In this document: in pieces, positions 49,138 to 60,236 of the stretch
Layout: each line of letters starts with the position of its first letter
Numbering within the stretch: position 1 is the first letter of the stretch
Assembly (NCBI RefSeq): GCF_900166965.1
Contig: NZ_FUZI01000005.1
Location: forward strand, 1 to 64,000
Reading direction: 5' to 3'
DNA length: 64,000 nt
DNA from: Photobacterium piscicola
GTDB lineage: Bacteria; Pseudomonadota; Gammaproteobacteria; Enterobacterales; Vibrionaceae
The notes under the pieces: model-generated
Seen by the model: the letters and a program-made list of their open reading frames with translations, nothing else
Databases searched by the model: none
Told to the model about the DNA's origin: nothing
Position numbers and translations under genes: made by a program

Positions 49138-51375
49138 TTAACCATATAAACGTTTAGCTTGGGCAACATCTTTTACTTGTTCAATTCGATTTAACACCCG
49201 TCCTAAAACGTCTAAATCTGTTAATTCAAGTTCAAAGTCCATGATCGACATTTGCTTTTTATAATCAACCCGGCTCTTCATGCCCGCCACTTTAACTTTT
49301 TCATTCATCAAGGTATTGGTCAGCTCTTTAAGCAGACCATTACGCTCAGAAGCAGTCACGCGAACAGTAATAGTATAATTACCAATAAAACCACCGCCCC
49401 ACACCGTATCAATAATACGCTCTGGTGCATGGTGACGTAGTTCTTCTAACTGCTCACAGTCATGACGGTGAACAGAAATACCTCGTCCTTGCGTCACAAA
49501 GCCTTGAATATCATCACCAGGAATTGGCTGACAACAACGCGCTAAGTGAGTCATTAAATTATCAACCCCTTCAACAACGACTGAATCACGGCGTGGCTTT
49601 TTGGTTGTATGTGACGCTTTTTCACTGGCTTCAGATAGTTTATCAAGCAGTTGTTGATCTTCTTCTTCCGCTGTAGGTTTGTTAATTAGCGCATTAATAT
49701 GATTGATAATTTGATTGATCCGCAGATCACCACTACCAATACCAGCATACAGCTCTTCTGGCGAATTAACATTAAAGCGTTTACTGGCGTAAGAGTGTGC
49801 ATCTTTTAGCGTTGCATGGATCTTACTCAGCTCCGCTTCAAGAATTTCTTTACCGGCAATAATATTTTTATCACGATCTTGCTTACGGAACCAAGCATGA
49901 ACCTTGGCTCGCGCACGACTAGAGGTCACAAAGCCTTGATTAGGGTTTAACCAATCACGAGAAGGGTTAGGTTCTTTTTGCGTGATAATTTCAACCTGAT
50001 CCCCCATCTGTAAATGGTAAGTAAACGGTACAATTCGACCTTCTACTTTTGCACCAATACAACGGTGCCCCACTTCAGAGTGAATATGATACGCAAAATC
50101 TAACGGCGTTGCATTTGATGGCAAATCAACCACGTCCCCTTTTGGGGTAAAGGCATAAACACGATCATCAAACACTTGGCTTCGAAGCTCATCCAGCATT
50201 TCGCCAGAATCTGACATTTCTTCTTGCCATACCAGTAACTTACGTAACCAATTTATTTTTTCATCATAAGCAGACTGAGCACCACCAGAAGCTGCAGGGC
50301 CTTCCTTGTATTTCCAATGCGCAGCAACCCCTAACTCAGATTCTTCATGCATTTGCTTAGTACGAATCTGAATCTCAATTGTTTTACCTTCAGGGCCCAA
50401 TACAACCGTATGAATAGATTGGTAGCCGTTAGGTTTAGGATTAGCGACATAATCATCAAATTCTTTAGGTAAATGACGATATTTGGTATGCACAACCCCT
50501 AACGCGGCATAACAATCTTGCAATTCTTCAGCGACAATGCGTACGGCACGCACATCAAACAGCTCATCAAACTCTAAGCTTTTCTTCTGCATTTTGCGCC
50601 AAATGCTGTAGATATGTTTAGGTCGACCTTGCACTTCTGCACGAATATTTGAGGCACGCATTGCGTCCGACAAATCATCAACAAAATGCATGATGTAGCC
50701 TTCACGATCAATACGACGTTCGGAAAGCTGTTTGGCAATTTGCTTATAAACTTCGGGATGTTGATAACGGAAAGCGTAATCTTCAATTTCCCATTTTAAT
50801 TGCCCGATACCCAATCTATTTGCTAACGGTGCATAAATATTGGCACACTCTTGTGCCGCGATACGACGCACCGCATCAGGTTCATTTTTCACTTCACGAA
50901 GATTACAAATACGCTCCGCTAGCTTAATAACGACACAACGGAAATCATCAACCATCGATAACAGCATTCGACGAATACTATCAACTTGTGCTGATTGGGC
51001 CGCTTCTTCTGCCGTCGATTTAAGTTGGCTAATAGCACACATTTGTTCAACACCTTCTACTAAATGCAGAATAGTGCCGTTGTAATCTTCTTTTACTTGC
51101 TCATGGCTATAACAACCCGCTTCAACTAATGGATATAGCATTGCCGATATTAGCGTATCGGCATCCATGCTTAACGTCACCAGAATCTCAACCATTTCAC
51201 GACCGCGCCATAACAGCAACGGACCATTATCGTGATCGATAACCAGTTCCTGACAACGTAGATAAGTTCCTTCTAAACGTCCAAACGTTTTTGCATCTAA
51301 ACGTAAACTTTCGACCCATGAGGCGAGCTCAAATATCGTGTTTTGTTTTAGATGTGCTCCACGTACTGCGACCAT
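49138..51375 (-). CDS. relA: (p)ppGpp synthetase RelA
   Basis: RelA makes (p)ppGpp when uncharged tRNA enters the ribosome. The HD hydrolase domain is degenerate: the expected HD and ED residues are replaced (AMLYPLVEAG near 76-85), as in all RelA proteins. The synthetase domain follows (GRPKHIYSIWRKMQKK near 239-254; NPKPNGYQSIHTVVLG). Then come the TGS domain (RVYAFTPKGDVVDLP), the zinc-finger region with HLARCCQPIPGDDIQGF and a C-terminal ACT domain. The ATG at 51375 (MVAVRGAHL) matches E. coli and has AGGA seven bases upstream, giving 745 residues (744). It follows rlmD with 48 bp. Confidence 0.98.
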   Translation of the reverse strand: MVAVRGAHLKQNTIFELASWVESLRLDAKTFGRLEGTYLRCQELVIDHDNGPLLLWRGREMVEILVTLSMDADTLISAMLYPLVEAGCYSHEQVKEDYNGTILHLVEGVEQMCAISQLKSTAEEAAQSAQVDSIRRMLLSMVDDFRCVVIKLAERICNLREVKNEPDAVRRIAAQECANIYAPLANRLGIGQLKWEIEDYAFRYQHPEVYKQIAKQLSERRIDREGYIMHFVDDLSDAMRASNIRAEVQGRPKHIYSIWRKMQKKSLEFDELFDVRAVRIVAEELQDCYAALGVVHTKYRHLPKEFDDYVANPKPNGYQSIHTVVLGPEGKTIEIQIRTKQMHEESELGVAAHWKYKEGPAASGGAQSAYDEKINWLRKLLVWQEEMSDSGEMLDELRSQVFDDRVYAFTPKGDVVDLPSNATPLDFAYHIHSEVGHRCIGAKVEGRIVPFTYHLQMGDQVEIITQKEPNPSRDWLNPNQGFVTSSRARAKVHAWFRKQDRDKNIIAGKEILEAELSKIHATLKDAHSYASKRFNVNSPEELYAGIGSGDLRINQIINHINALINKPTAEEEDQQLLDKLSEASEKASHTTKKPRRDSVVVEGVDNLMTHLARCCQPIPGDDIQGFVTQGRGISVHRHDCEQLEELRHHAPERIIDTVWGGGFIGNYTITVRVTASERNGLLKELTNTLMNEKVKVAGMKSRVDYKKQMSIMDFELELTDLDVLGRVLNRIEQVKDVAQAKRLYG

Positions 51376-51423
51376 GTCTCTGTCCTGTTTTCTATTTAAT
51401 GGCAATAGCAGTAATTGCTATAA

Positions 51424-52764
51424 CTATTTTTTCTGCTTTTTTTGAGCCTTTACAAACAATGCCATAGATTCTAAATGCCCAGTGTGTGGGAACATATCCA
51501 ACATACCAAGGCGCTCTAATTGATAACCTTTTTGCAATAACACTTGGCTATCACGAGCCAATGTTGCGGGATTACATGATACATAAACCACTTTATTCGG
51601 TGCTAGCTTAACCACATGATCCATCACTCCAGCAGCACCTGCACGCGCAGGATCGAGTAAAATTTTATCAAATTGCTCTTGTGCCCACACCAATTTAGTC
51701 ACATCTTGTTCTAAATTCGCTTGATAAAAAGTGGCATTATATTGCGCATTAGCTTGAGCATTGTCTGTCGCGCGTAAAACCATATCATCAATGCCTTCAA
51801 CCCCAACCACCGCTTTAGCATATTTTGCTAATGGCAGGCTAAAGTTACCTAGACCACAGAATAAATCTAACACTCTATCTTGTGGCTGAACATCAAGCCA
51901 TTTAATCGCTTGTGCTACCATTTTAATGTTCACATCACGATTGACTTGAATAAAATCTTTAGGTGAAAACGTCAGTTTAAGATCATCAATTTCATAGTAA
52001 GGTTGTTCACCATGAGATTGAATAAGTTGATCGGTTTCTGGCGCTAAAAACAACATCACATTGTGTTGGATAGCAAATGCATCAATAAGTGCACTATCGT
52101 CAGCATTAAAAGGCGCAAGATGGCGAATTAACACCACACAACCATTATCAGCATGGGTCAATTCAATATGACCAACAAAACGGCGGCCTTTTAGATTTTG
52201 TAATAACTCGCGTAATGACGGTAATAAATCATTCAACGGCTGAGCTAATACTGGACACAGATTAACATTAACAATGTCATTACTTTGCTTTTTGCGGAAA
52301 CCAAATTGTAACTGACCGTTATTTTCAACACGCACGGCAAAACGAGCACAACGACGATAATGCAACGGCTCACTGATAATTGGTGGCTGCTGAATACAAT
52401 CAGCTTGATCAATAACAGCAAACTTTTCCATCAGTTCACTCAGCGCTTGCTGTTTAGCTGTCACTTGGCCTTGATGCGATAAATGCTGCAAATTACAACC
52501 GCCACACTGGTCATAGATCGCACAATGGGGTTTAATACGGGCATTACTGTCTGAAAGGCGCTTAATCACTTTAGCACGAGCATAATTTTTTTTATCTTCC
52601 GTTAACTGTACTACCGCCGTTTCAGTGGGAAGTAAGCCATCAACAAAGACAGATTTGCCCTGTAGATGACCAATACCAGCACCGAGGTGATCTAAGCGGC
52701 TAATCGTGATTTCTTTATGTTTGGTGTCAGTTGTACGTTTTTGAGGCTTAAAAAAGCGTGCCAT
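51424..52764 (-). CDS. rlmD: 23S rRNA (uracil-1939-C5)-methyltransferase RlmD
   Basis: RlmD methylates U1939 of 23S rRNA with S-adenosylmethionine. A TRAM domain (about 15-75) is followed by the 4Fe-4S cysteines in HCAIYDQCGGCNLQHL (about 80-95), with the fourth Cys in NLCPVL (about 168). The methyltransferase domain has LDLFCGLGNFSLPLA (about 297-311) and the catalytic Cys in YVSCNPATLARD (about 394-405). The 446 residues compare with 433 in E. coli. It forms the rlmD-relA unit divergent from barA, as in enterobacteria. Confidence 0.97.
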   Translation of the reverse strand: MARFFKPQKRTTDTKHKEITISRLDHLGAGIGHLQGKSVFVDGLLPTETAVVQLTEDKKNYARAKVIKRLSDSNARIKPHCAIYDQCGGCNLQHLSHQGQVTAKQQALSELMEKFAVIDQADCIQQPPIISEPLHYRRCARFAVRVENNGQLQFGFRKKQSNDIVNVNLCPVLAQPLNDLLPSLRELLQNLKGRRFVGHIELTHADNGCVVLIRHLAPFNADDSALIDAFAIQHNVMLFLAPETDQLIQSHGEQPYYEIDDLKLTFSPKDFIQVNRDVNIKMVAQAIKWLDVQPQDRVLDLFCGLGNFSLPLAKYAKAVVGVEGIDDMVLRATDNAQANAQYNATFYQANLEQDVTKLVWAQEQFDKILLDPARAGAAGVMDHVVKLAPNKVVYVSCNPATLARDSQVLLQKGYQLERLGMLDMFPHTGHLESMALFVKAQKKQKK

Positions 52765-52884
52765 AGTGTTTTGCTCACTGTTCAGACATTGAGTATTTGT
52801 TGCATAGCCCTAGTTTATTTAAACTAGGAATATAGATGGGTGCTAATTCTCCCACAGAATCGCTTGCTTGTAATTAAGAGAACC

Positions 52885-55671
52885 ATGACCAAATATGGAC
52901 TTCGTGCCAGGGTCTTTACCCTGACATTAGCACCAACACTGATAATCGGCCTGTTATTGAGCGCTTTTTTTACCATGAGCCGCTATCAAGATCTTGAACA
53001 TCAATTGATTTCAACAGGTACCAGTATTATTGAGCCGTTAGCAATTTCGGCTGAATATGGCATGACCGAAAAGAATCGGGAGGCTATTCGACGCCTGATC
53101 GGTTACACCCATCGTAAACATTCCGACATTATTCGAAGCATTGCTGTTTTTACGGATCACAATAAAATTTTTGCGACCTCTAACTTTCACCGTAATTTTG
53201 CTTCTTTTATGTATCCAGACGATAAGCCAATTCCACGTTTGCTTGATACTCAGCTCAACGATAATACCCTTATTTTACGTACCCCTATTTTAACTGAAGG
53301 CCAATTTGGTTCAAATACGAGTGCTAGCTCACTAGGGAAACCATTGGGTTATATCGCCATTGAACTTGATCTCAGTTCATTACGATTACAACAATATCAA
53401 GAAGTGTTTACCGCTCTAATGGTATTACTGCTTGGACTTAGCCTATCGTCTTTGTTTGCTTATCGGTTAATGCAAGATGTGACCCGTCCCATTTCTCATA
53501 TGATCAGTGTCGTTGATAGAATTCGACGTGGACACCTTGATGTTCGAATCGAAGGTCAGCTCCTTGGTGAACTTGATACCCTTAAAAACGGTATCAATGC
53601 GATGGCAATTTCACTGTCTGAATATCATATTGAAATGCAACAAAGTATTGATCAGGCCACTTCCGATTTACGTGAAACTCTTGAACAACTTGAAATTCAA
53701 AACGTTGAGTTAGATATTGCCAAAAAACGGGCTCAAGAAGCGGCACGGGTTAAGTCTGAATTCTTAGCCAACATGTCACACGAATTACGTACCCCACTTA
53801 ATGGTGTGATTGGTTTTACTCGTCAAATGTTAAAAACCAAGCTCAACACCAACCAACAAGATTATCTACTGACGATTGAAAACTCGGCCAACAACCTGCT
53901 CACCATCATCAATGATATTTTAGACTTCTCAAAACTAGAAGCAGGTAAATTATTATTAGAAAATATACCGTTTGATTTCACTGATGCACTTGATGATGTG
54001 ATGCGTCTACTTGCACCAAGTGCCCATGAGAAAGGCTTAGAATTAACCCTTAAAATTGACACTCGTATACCACCAAGCTTAATTGGTGATCCATTGCGTA
54101 TCCAGCAAGTGGTCACTAACTTAATCGGTAACGCGGTTAAGTTTACTGAAACAGGCAATATTGATGTATCTGTCGAGCTCAAATCTGAGCATGATAATAA
54201 TATCGAACTGCAATTTATGGTGCGTGATACTGGTATCGGTATTTCAGAACGTCAACAAGCCCAGCTCTTCCAAGCCTTTAGCCAAGCTGATGCGAGTATC
54301 TCTCGTCGTTATGGCGGCACCGGTTTAGGGCTAGTGATCACCCAGAAACTGGTCAGCCAAATGGGGGGCCAAGTCAGCTTGACGAGTCGTCTTCACCAAG
54401 GTTCGACATTCTGGTTTAGCATTCGCATGCACAAAACAGATTTACCCGTATCACAACTTATTGATACAACATCATTAATGGGTAAAAAATTACTGCTTAT
54501 CGAGCCCAATATGCAAGCCGCCTCGGTGGTCCAGCAGCGGCTAATTAATGCTGGGGTTCATGTGACTTATCGCTCAACCATGCCGGAAGATATTGAACAC
54601 CATGATTTTGCATTATTGTGTTTATCGCCATGTGAACAACCACCGACAGCAGTCTTATTTAATCATGTCTTTAAAGCCGAGCAGATTGCCGACAAAGTTC
54701 TGGTTTGCTTACCGACAACTGAGCTCGCACTATCAGAAAAACTAACTAATACCGGGGTTGAGATTTGCCTTGGTAAGCCAATTGCTTCACGTAAGCTGTT
54801 TGAAGCATTATGCGATAACAACGACGAACATAATGAACCAGAGCTCCCTGCATTAACTACGCCACCGGCGCCAATTCAAGCATTAACGGTCATGGCGGTT
54901 GATGATAACCCTGCCAACTTAAAGTTAATTTCAGCCCTGTTAGGTGAACGTGTCGAAACCGTGATCACTGCCACTGGCGGTAAAAAAGCGGTTGAATATG
55001 CTCACCAAAAAACATTTGATCTGATCTTTATGGATATTCAAATGCCAGAAATGGACGGCGTGACCGCTTGCCAAGAAATACATAAAACTAACCTCAACCA
55101 CAATACGCCGATTATTGCCGTCACAGCCCATGCAATGGCTGGTGAACGAGAGCGATTAATCAATGCGGGAATGGATGATTATCTTACCAAGCCTATTGAA
55201 GAGCATATTTTGCAGCAAATTTTGGCGAAGTGGATCTCACCAAGTGATCATCAAGGTGTGGCATCAATATCCTCCTCCAATACCACCATTGATATTATTC
55301 AAGCGCAGCAAGATACACCATTAACCATTGATAATAGTATTAGTTTTGATTGGTCACTGGCACTTAAACAAGCGGCAGGCAAAGAAGATTTAGCTCGTGA
55401 CATGCTGCAAATGCTATTGGATTATATGCCTGAGGTGGAATTATTAGTCAATGAAGCGCTGGATGGTAAACAAGTCGAGTTATGGCCTTCAATCCATAAA
55501 CTTCACGGTAGCTGTGCTTACAGTGGCGTACCACGCTTAAAATACCTCTGCCATACTATTGAGACCGAGCTAAAAGCAAATGCAGCCATGGTAGATATTG
55601 AGCCAGAACTATTAGAGCTTATTGATGAAATGGACAATGTGGTTAAAGCTTCTAAGCAATATCGGCATTAA
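52885..55671 (+). CDS. barA: Hybrid sensor histidine kinase BarA
   Basis: BarA phosphorylates UvrY (VarA in vibrios), which drives csrB-type RNAs and so controls CsrA. It has two membrane helices (about 11-33 and 170-192), a periplasmic sensor, a HAMP domain (about 193-245), a dimerisation domain with HELRTPLN (His299) and an ATPase with GTGLGLVIT. Two receiver-like regions follow, the second with phospho-Asp717 (FMDIQMPEMDG), and then a C-terminal Hpt domain with HKLHGSC (His874). The ATG at 52885 (MTKYGLRARVF) gives 928 residues (918 in E. coli). The reading upstream to 52840 is not supported. csrA is elsewhere in this window. Confidence 0.96.
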   Translation: MTKYGLRARVFTLTLAPTLIIGLLLSAFFTMSRYQDLEHQLISTGTSIIEPLAISAEYGMTEKNREAIRRLIGYTHRKHSDIIRSIAVFTDHNKIFATSNFHRNFASFMYPDDKPIPRLLDTQLNDNTLILRTPILTEGQFGSNTSASSLGKPLGYIAIELDLSSLRLQQYQEVFTALMVLLLGLSLSSLFAYRLMQDVTRPISHMISVVDRIRRGHLDVRIEGQLLGELDTLKNGINAMAISLSEYHIEMQQSIDQATSDLRETLEQLEIQNVELDIAKKRAQEAARVKSEFLANMSHELRTPLNGVIGFTRQMLKTKLNTNQQDYLLTIENSANNLLTIINDILDFSKLEAGKLLLENIPFDFTDALDDVMRLLAPSAHEKGLELTLKIDTRIPPSLIGDPLRIQQVVTNLIGNAVKFTETGNIDVSVELKSEHDNNIELQFMVRDTGIGISERQQAQLFQAFSQADASISRRYGGTGLGLVITQKLVSQMGGQVSLTSRLHQGSTFWFSIRMHKTDLPVSQLIDTTSLMGKKLLLIEPNMQAASVVQQRLINAGVHVTYRSTMPEDIEHHDFALLCLSPCEQPPTAVLFNHVFKAEQIADKVLVCLPTTELALSEKLTNTGVEICLGKPIASRKLFEALCDNNDEHNEPELPALTTPPAPIQALTVMAVDDNPANLKLISALLGERVETVITATGGKKAVEYAHQKTFDLIFMDIQMPEMDGVTACQEIHKTNLNHNTPIIAVTAHAMAGERERLINAGMDDYLTKPIEEHILQQILAKWISPSDHQGVASISSSNTTIDIIQAQQDTPLTIDNSISFDWSLALKQAAGKEDLARDMLQMLLDYMPEVELLVNEALDGKQVELWPSIHKLHGSCAYSGVPRLKYLCHTIETELKANAAMVDIEPELLELIDEMDNVVKASKQYRH

Positions 55672-55719
55672 TACTACGCTTATCTGATACCATTATATGA
55701 TCATCAATAAGATGATAAC

Positions 55720-55755
55720 AAAAAAGCGCTAGCTGATAAGGCTAGCGCTTTTTTA
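55720..55755. terminator. Bidirectional terminator between barA and acpS
   Basis: The perfect arms AAAAAAGCGCTAGC / GCTAGCGCTTTTTT give U runs on both strands and separate the convergent genes. Confidence 0.95.
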
Positions 55756-55776
55756 TCAGCTATCATTACGATGAGA

Positions 55777-56157
55777 TCAACTTTCAATGATCACGGTTGC
55801 TACTGCATAACGACGCTCATCGGCAATAGTCAGATGCACGTGTTGTCCTCCCATTGCGGTCAGTAATAATAATGCCTGACCTGAGAAAGTAACCAATGGC
55901 TTACCACGCTCATCGTTAGTCACGCTAAAATCTTGAAAAGATACGCCACACGCAATCCCAGTTCCTAATGCTTTAGAGGCCGCTTCTTTAACCGCAAACC
56001 GCTTTGCTACAAACCGAGCGCGTAGCTTTAATCGATAGTATTGTTCAAGTTCAGAGGCTGATAACACCCGCTCAGCAAACCCATCGCCAGTGCGAGTGAG
56101 CACTTTTTCAATCCGTTCAATTTCAACGATATCAGTCCCTAAACCTAAAATAGCCAT
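55777..56157 (-). CDS. acpS: Holo-[acyl-carrier-protein] synthase AcpS
   Basis: AcpS transfers 4'-phosphopantetheine from CoA to acyl carrier protein. Magnesium ligands lie in [13 protein letters not shown] (about 5-17, Asp9) and the [13 protein letters not shown] motif (about 53-65). The 126 residues match E. coli AcpS. Its ATG overlaps the pdxJ stop by one base (TAATG). Last gene of the rnc-era-recO-pdxJ-acpS operon. Confidence 0.98.
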   Translation of the reverse strand: MAILGLGTDIVEIERIEKVLTRTGDGFAERVLSASELEQYYRLKLRARFVAKRFAVKEAASKALGTGIACGVSFQDFSVTNDERGKPLVTFSGQALLLLTAMGGQHVHLTIADERRYAVATVIIES

Positions 56158-56888
56158 TAACCACGCGCTTCCTGCATTAATGAACGCATATCTGTGACCG
56201 CTTTTTCAAGGCCATCAAACATTGCACGTCCCATAATAGAATGACCAATATTAAGTTCATACAGCTCAGGTAACGCGGCGATAGCTTTAACGTTATGATA
56301 AGTTAAACCGTGCCCGGCATTGACTTTAATTCCTAGACTCGCAGCATAGGTTGCTGCCACTGCAATTTTTTCAAGCTCCGCGGCTTGAATTTCTTCAGTG
56401 GTCGCATCGGCATAATGACCAGTATGTAATTCAATAAATGGCGCACCTGTCGCTAACGCAGCATCAATCTGCCGTTTATCAGCATCAATAAATAACGACA
56501 CTTTAATACCAACCGCCGCAAGTTTGGCTGTTGCTGCTGTGATTTTCTCACATTGCCCCGCAACATCTAAACCGCCTTCAGTGGTAAGTTCCGCACGTTT
56601 TTCAGGTACTAAACACACGTATTCAGGTTGAGTTTCAATTGCAATCGCCACCATTTCATCAGTGACCGCCATTTCTAAGTTCATCCGTGTTTGTAATGTT
56701 TCTCGTAAAATTCGAACATCACGATCATTAATATGGCGACGATCTTCACGCAGATGCACCGTAATACCATCAGCACCCGCGCGCTCTGCCACTTCGGCAG
56801 CATGAACAGGATCAGGGTAACGTGTACCACGAGCATTACGTAACGTTGCAATATGATCGATATTAACACCCAGTAGAATGTTGTTCAT
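56157..56888 (-). CDS. pdxJ: Pyridoxine 5'-phosphate synthase PdxJ
   Basis: PdxJ closes the pyridine ring of vitamin B6 from deoxyxylulose phosphate and aminoacetone phosphate. It is a TIM barrel: [22 protein letters not shown] (about 6-27), [16 protein letters not shown] (about 38-53), [11 protein letters not shown] (about 151-161) and [11 protein letters not shown] (about 190-200). The 243 residues are standard. The start overlaps recO by four bases (ATGA), so it is translationally coupled. Confidence 0.98.
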   Translation of the reverse strand: MNNILLGVNIDHIATLRNARGTRYPDPVHAAEVAERAGADGITVHLREDRRHINDRDVRILRETLQTRMNLEMAVTDEMVAIAIETQPEYVCLVPEKRAELTTEGGLDVAGQCEKITAATAKLAAVGIKVSLFIDADKRQIDAALATGAPFIELHTGHYADATTEEIQAAELEKIAVAATYAASLGIKVNAGHGLTYHNVKAIAALPELYELNIGHSIMGRAMFDGLEKAVTDMRSLMQEARG

Positions 56889-57595
56889 TTTCCGATACTC
56901 CTTGTTCGAGGGAGAAACAATTCCCGACTTTTTAATGGCTTTGAACCAAGATACGGCTTTAGTGCTATGCGTGTAAAGCGCTTCGCCGCACGAAGTTGTT
57001 CAGGGGTTTCAAAACATCTCGCAGCAAGTGCTTTTAATTCATTACCTCGAAAAGTCAATTGGGTTATTTTCATTGAGGCAATAAAACCACGTTGTTCGCG
57101 GTAGTTGTATGTCATCAGATCATCAACGGCTAATCCACTTCCTGCACAATGTAGAAAATCGATACCGTAGCCAAGGTGATGCAATAAAGCGAGTTCAAAA
57201 CGCCGCAATGCTGGTTCTGGATTATCCGCTTGTGCAAGCTCACGTAACACATTCAAATAATCAAGAAACAACACCGGATAAGGGGTGTGATTTTCTAATA
57301 CTCGCGCAAGAACTTCATTAACGTACATCGCGGAATATAAAATATAGCTGCGCAGTGGCAAGCCGATACTGATAGGCTCAGCATGGGTAAGGACAGGCAT
57401 ACTTCCTTTACCACTCCATTTCATAAACAATGGCGTGAAAGGTTGTAATGTACCTTTAAGATTAGAACGCTTACGACGCGCGCCTTTAGCAAGTAGGGTA
57501 AGACGGCCATAATCCTCGCTAAATACATCGAGGATCAGGCTCGTCTCACTATAATGACGATAATGAAGGACAAAACAACGCTGTAAGCCCTCCAT
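56885..57595 (-). CDS. recO: DNA repair protein RecO
   Basis: RecO acts with RecR and RecF to load RecA onto gaps coated with SSB. It has an N-terminal OB fold ([30 protein letters not shown], about 1-30, then [12 protein letters not shown]) and an alpha-helical C-terminal domain. As in other gammaproteobacterial RecO proteins, the zinc-finger cysteines are absent. The 236 residues are close to E. coli (242). It starts 8 bp after era and overlaps pdxJ. Confidence 0.96.
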   Translation of the reverse strand: MEGLQRCFVLHYRHYSETSLILDVFSEDYGRLTLLAKGARRKRSNLKGTLQPFTPLFMKWSGKGSMPVLTHAEPISIGLPLRSYILYSAMYVNEVLARVLENHTPYPVLFLDYLNVLRELAQADNPEPALRRFELALLHHLGYGIDFLHCAGSGLAVDDLMTYNYREQRGFIASMKITQLTFRGNELKALAARCFETPEQLRAAKRFTRIALKPYLGSKPLKSRELFLPRTRSIGK

Positions 57596-57603
57596 TACTA
57601 TCC

Positions 57604-58509
57604 TTATAGATCGTCAATGTAACCTAAGCTGCGCAATGCACGTTCGTCATCTGCCCAACCTGATTTCACTTTAACCCAAAGTTCTAAATACACTTTGCGT
57701 TCAAATAGATCTTCCATATCTAAACGGGCTTCACGACCAATAACTTTGATCTTATCGCCGCCTTTACCGATCACCATTTTCTTCTGGCCTTTACGCTCAA
57801 CCAAAATCAAACCATTGATATCAAAACCATTAGTTTCAGGGTTGAAATCAAAACGCTCAATTTCAACGGTGACTGAATATGGTAATTCTTCACCTGTAAA
57901 GCGCATTAGTTTTTCACGAATAATTTCTGACGCCATAAAGCGCTGTGAACGATCCGTTACATACTCTTCAGGGAAGTAGTATTCACATTCAGGTAAATGA
58001 TCATGAACAATTTTTTCAATTGCCGCAATGTTGGTGCCTTTCTTTGCCGACATTGGAATAACATCAACAAACGGCATTTTTTTCGCTAATTCCTGCAAAT
58101 GCGGGAATAACTCATGCTTTTCTTTAATGTTGTCGACTTTGTTGATCAACAATACTGTTGGCAGCTCACTTTTCATAAGCTTATTCAGTACCATCTCATC
58201 ATCAGCCGTCCACGTTGTGCCATCAACAAGGAATAGCACTAATTCAACGTCGGTTAATGAACTGCTAGCAGCACGGTTCATTAAACGGTTAATCACACGT
58301 TTTTCTTCAATGTGCAAACCTGGAGTATCAATATAAACAGCTTGATACCCATCACGAGTGTCAACACCCATAATACGGTGACGTGTCGTTTGAGGTTTAC
58401 GTGAAGTGATAGACAGTTTTTGTCCCACTAAACGGTTAAGCAAGGTTGATTTTCCGACGTTCGGTCGACCAACGATGGCAATAAAGCCACAATGTTGTTT
58501 ATCTGTCAT
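57604..58509 (-). CDS. era: Ribosome-associated GTPase Era
   Basis: Era binds the 3' end of 16S rRNA and assists 30S maturation. The GTPase domain has G1 [11 protein letters not shown] (about 14-24), the switch-I Thr in [11 protein letters not shown]3 DTPGLH (about 61-66) and G4 NKVD (about 124-127). A C-terminal KH domain carries [14 protein letters not shown] (about 248-261). The 301 residues equal the E. coli length. It overlaps rnc by four bases, the classic rnc-era coupling. Confidence 0.98.
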   Translation of the reverse strand: MTDKQHCGFIAIVGRPNVGKSTLLNRLVGQKLSITSRKPQTTRHRIMGVDTRDGYQAVYIDTPGLHIEEKRVINRLMNRAASSSLTDVELVLFLVDGTTWTADDEMVLNKLMKSELPTVLLINKVDNIKEKHELFPHLQELAKKMPFVDVIPMSAKKGTNIAAIEKIVHDHLPECEYYFPEEYVTDRSQRFMASEIIREKLMRFTGEELPYSVTVEIERFDFNPETNGFDINGLILVERKGQKKMVIGKGGDKIKVIGREARLDMEDLFERKVYLELWVKVKSGWADDERALRSLGYIDDL

Positions 58510-59180
58510 GATTCCAACTGATTAAGTGCAATTTCTGCTGCTGCCTGCTCTGCCTTGCGCCGACTGCCGCCTTTACCAATTACAGGCTCATCCAAACCTG
58601 TGACATCACACTGTACAGTGAACTCTTGGTTATGAGCTTCACCTTGTACCTTAGTTACAGTATATGCAGGTAATGGTAAACGGCGACCTTGTAAGCATTC
58701 TTGCAGGCGTGTTTTTGGATCTTTTTGGTTGATGCCTGGTTCAATTGTATCAAGACGTGATTTATACCAAGCCAATACGACTTGACGCACTGTCTCAACA
58801 TCACTATCTAGATAAACCGCGCCAATGATTGCTTCAACACAGTCAGCCAAAATAGAATCACGACGGAAACCGCCACTTTTCAGTTCGCCTGGGCCCAATA
58901 GTAAGTAATCGCCTAGTTCGAACTCACGTCCTAACTCTGCCAAGGTCTTACCACGAACTAGTGTTGCGCGCATTCGGCTCATATCACCTTCATCCACATT
59001 AGGAAAACGGTGATATAAGTCATCAGCAACAACAAAACTTAAAATAGAATCGCCTAGAAACTCTAGGCGCTCGTTGTGGGTGCCATTAGCACTGCGATGT
59101 GTCAGTGCTAATGTCATCAACTCACAATTATTAAACTGGTAGCCCAGCTTGCGCTGGAGCCTATTCGCTGGAGTTGTCAT
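58506..59180 (-). CDS. rnc: Ribonuclease III
   Basis: RNase III cleaves double-stranded RNA, including rRNA precursors. The catalytic signature [25 protein letters not shown] spans about 36-60. A second acidic site lies at [13 protein letters not shown] (about 112-124), and a double-stranded RNA-binding domain follows (about 150-224). The ATG at 59180 ([14 protein letters not shown]) gives 224 residues (226 in E. coli). The longer reading to 59276 runs into lepB and is rejected. Confidence 0.98.
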   Translation of the reverse strand: MTTPANRLQRKLGYQFNNCELMTLALTHRSANGTHNERLEFLGDSILSFVVADDLYHRFPNVDEGDMSRMRATLVRGKTLAELGREFELGDYLLLGPGELKSGGFRRDSILADCVEAIIGAVYLDSDVETVRQVVLAWYKSRLDTIEPGINQKDPKTRLQECLQGRRLPLPAYTVTKVQGEAHNQEFTVQCDVTGLDEPVIGKGGSRRKAEQAAAEIALNQLES

Positions 59181-59190
59181 TTTCTCTCGA

Positions 59191-60090
59191 TTATTTAATG
59201 CTACCGATACGATTAAAACGTACGCCGGTAGGGATCCAAGATGGAAGTAAACTATCAGGCTTGCGATCAAAATCAAAGCTCATCCAAATAGCTACCGCCT
59301 TGCCGACTAAGTTCGCTTCTGGTACAAAACCCCAGTAACGACTATCAGCACTATTGTCACGGTTGTCACCCATAACAAAATATTCACCTTTTGGTACAAT
59401 CCACTCACCGATCCCTGGGCGAGGTACGTAAGCCATACGGTTATCACGTCGCGATGGATTGATCAAAATATGATGATTTACATCACCAAGGTGTTCGTTA
59501 TATTCAATCAGACGTGTCATACCTTGGGTAAATTCACTGTCTTTCATGTTCGTTAATTTCACAGGCTTACAAACAGAAGTGCCTTGTGGCTGAATGCATA
59601 GTTTTTTGTCAACACTGTAACGAATTAAATCACCTGGTAAACCAACAACACGTTTAATGTAATCAATCTTTGGATTAGGTGGGTAACGGAATACAATCAC
59701 ATCACCACGTTTAGGCTCACCAGTATTTAAAAATTTATGATCAAAAACAGGATCACGTAACCCGTAAGCAAATTTTTGAACCAGAATGAAATCACCCACA
59801 TACAGGGTTGGTAACATTGACTTTGATGGAATCTGGAACGGTTCATAAATAAATGAACGGAAGATCATGATCAATGCAATAACAGGAAACATTGAGCTTG
59901 CAGACTCAACCCAACTAGGCTGAGGTGCAACACGTGCAATTACTTCAGCATCAACTTGACTACCGGCTTTTTCAGCTGCGGCTGCAATTTTTAATTGTCG
60001 CTTCGGTGCCCATAGAAATTTATCTAGCGCCCAAATAATACCGGTAAAGATCGTCGCTAAGACCAGTATTATTGAAAATGTATTTGCCAT
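59191..60090 (-). CDS. lepB: Signal peptidase I LepB
   Basis: LepB cleaves signal peptides from exported proteins at the periplasmic face of the inner membrane. Two N-terminal membrane helices (about 3-21 and 57-77) flank a basic cytoplasmic loop. The catalytic Ser is in [19 protein letters not shown] (about 85-103) and the Lys in [12 protein letters not shown] (about 143-154), followed by the [12 protein letters not shown] box E. The ATG at 60090 (MANTFS) gives 299 residues; the upstream reading is not supported. It lies between lepA and rnc. Confidence 0.97.
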   Translation of the reverse strand: MANTFSIILVLATIFTGIIWALDKFLWAPKRQLKIAAAAEKAGSQVDAEVIARVAPQPSWVESASSMFPVIALIMIFRSFIYEPFQIPSKSMLPTLYVGDFILVQKFAYGLRDPVFDHKFLNTGEPKRGDVIVFRYPPNPKIDYIKRVVGLPGDLIRYSVDKKLCIQPQGTSVCKPVKLTNMKDSEFTQGMTRLIEYNEHLGDVNHHILINPSRRDNRMAYVPRPGIGEWIVPKGEYFVMGDNRDNSADSRYWGFVPEANLVGKAVAIWMSFDFDRKPDSLLPSWIPTGVRFNRIGSIK

Positions 60091-60164
60091 GTTATCCCTT
60101 AGGTTTAACGCAATTAACCACAACCATTTGTTTATTGTGACTAATTTAAAACTTCTAAGTAAAA

Positions 60165-60199
60165 GAAAGTGCTATTTAACAGGTTAAATAAGCACTTTC
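60165..60199 (-). terminator. Hairpin between lepA and lepB
   Basis: The arms GAAAGTGCT-TATTTAAC and GTTAAAT-AGCACTTTC form a long stem followed on the minus strand by CTTTT. It may terminate or attenuate the lepA transcript, or protect mRNA ends within the operon. Confidence 0.6.
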
Positions 60200-60236
60200 T
60201 AATTACGTCTAGACTGTTATAAACAAAGAAAGGTTA

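Noticed and set aside
59181-59276. N-terminal extension of RNase III overlapping lepB
   Set aside because: It overlaps the lepB coding end in another frame and has no RNase III similarity; ATG 59180 is the family start.
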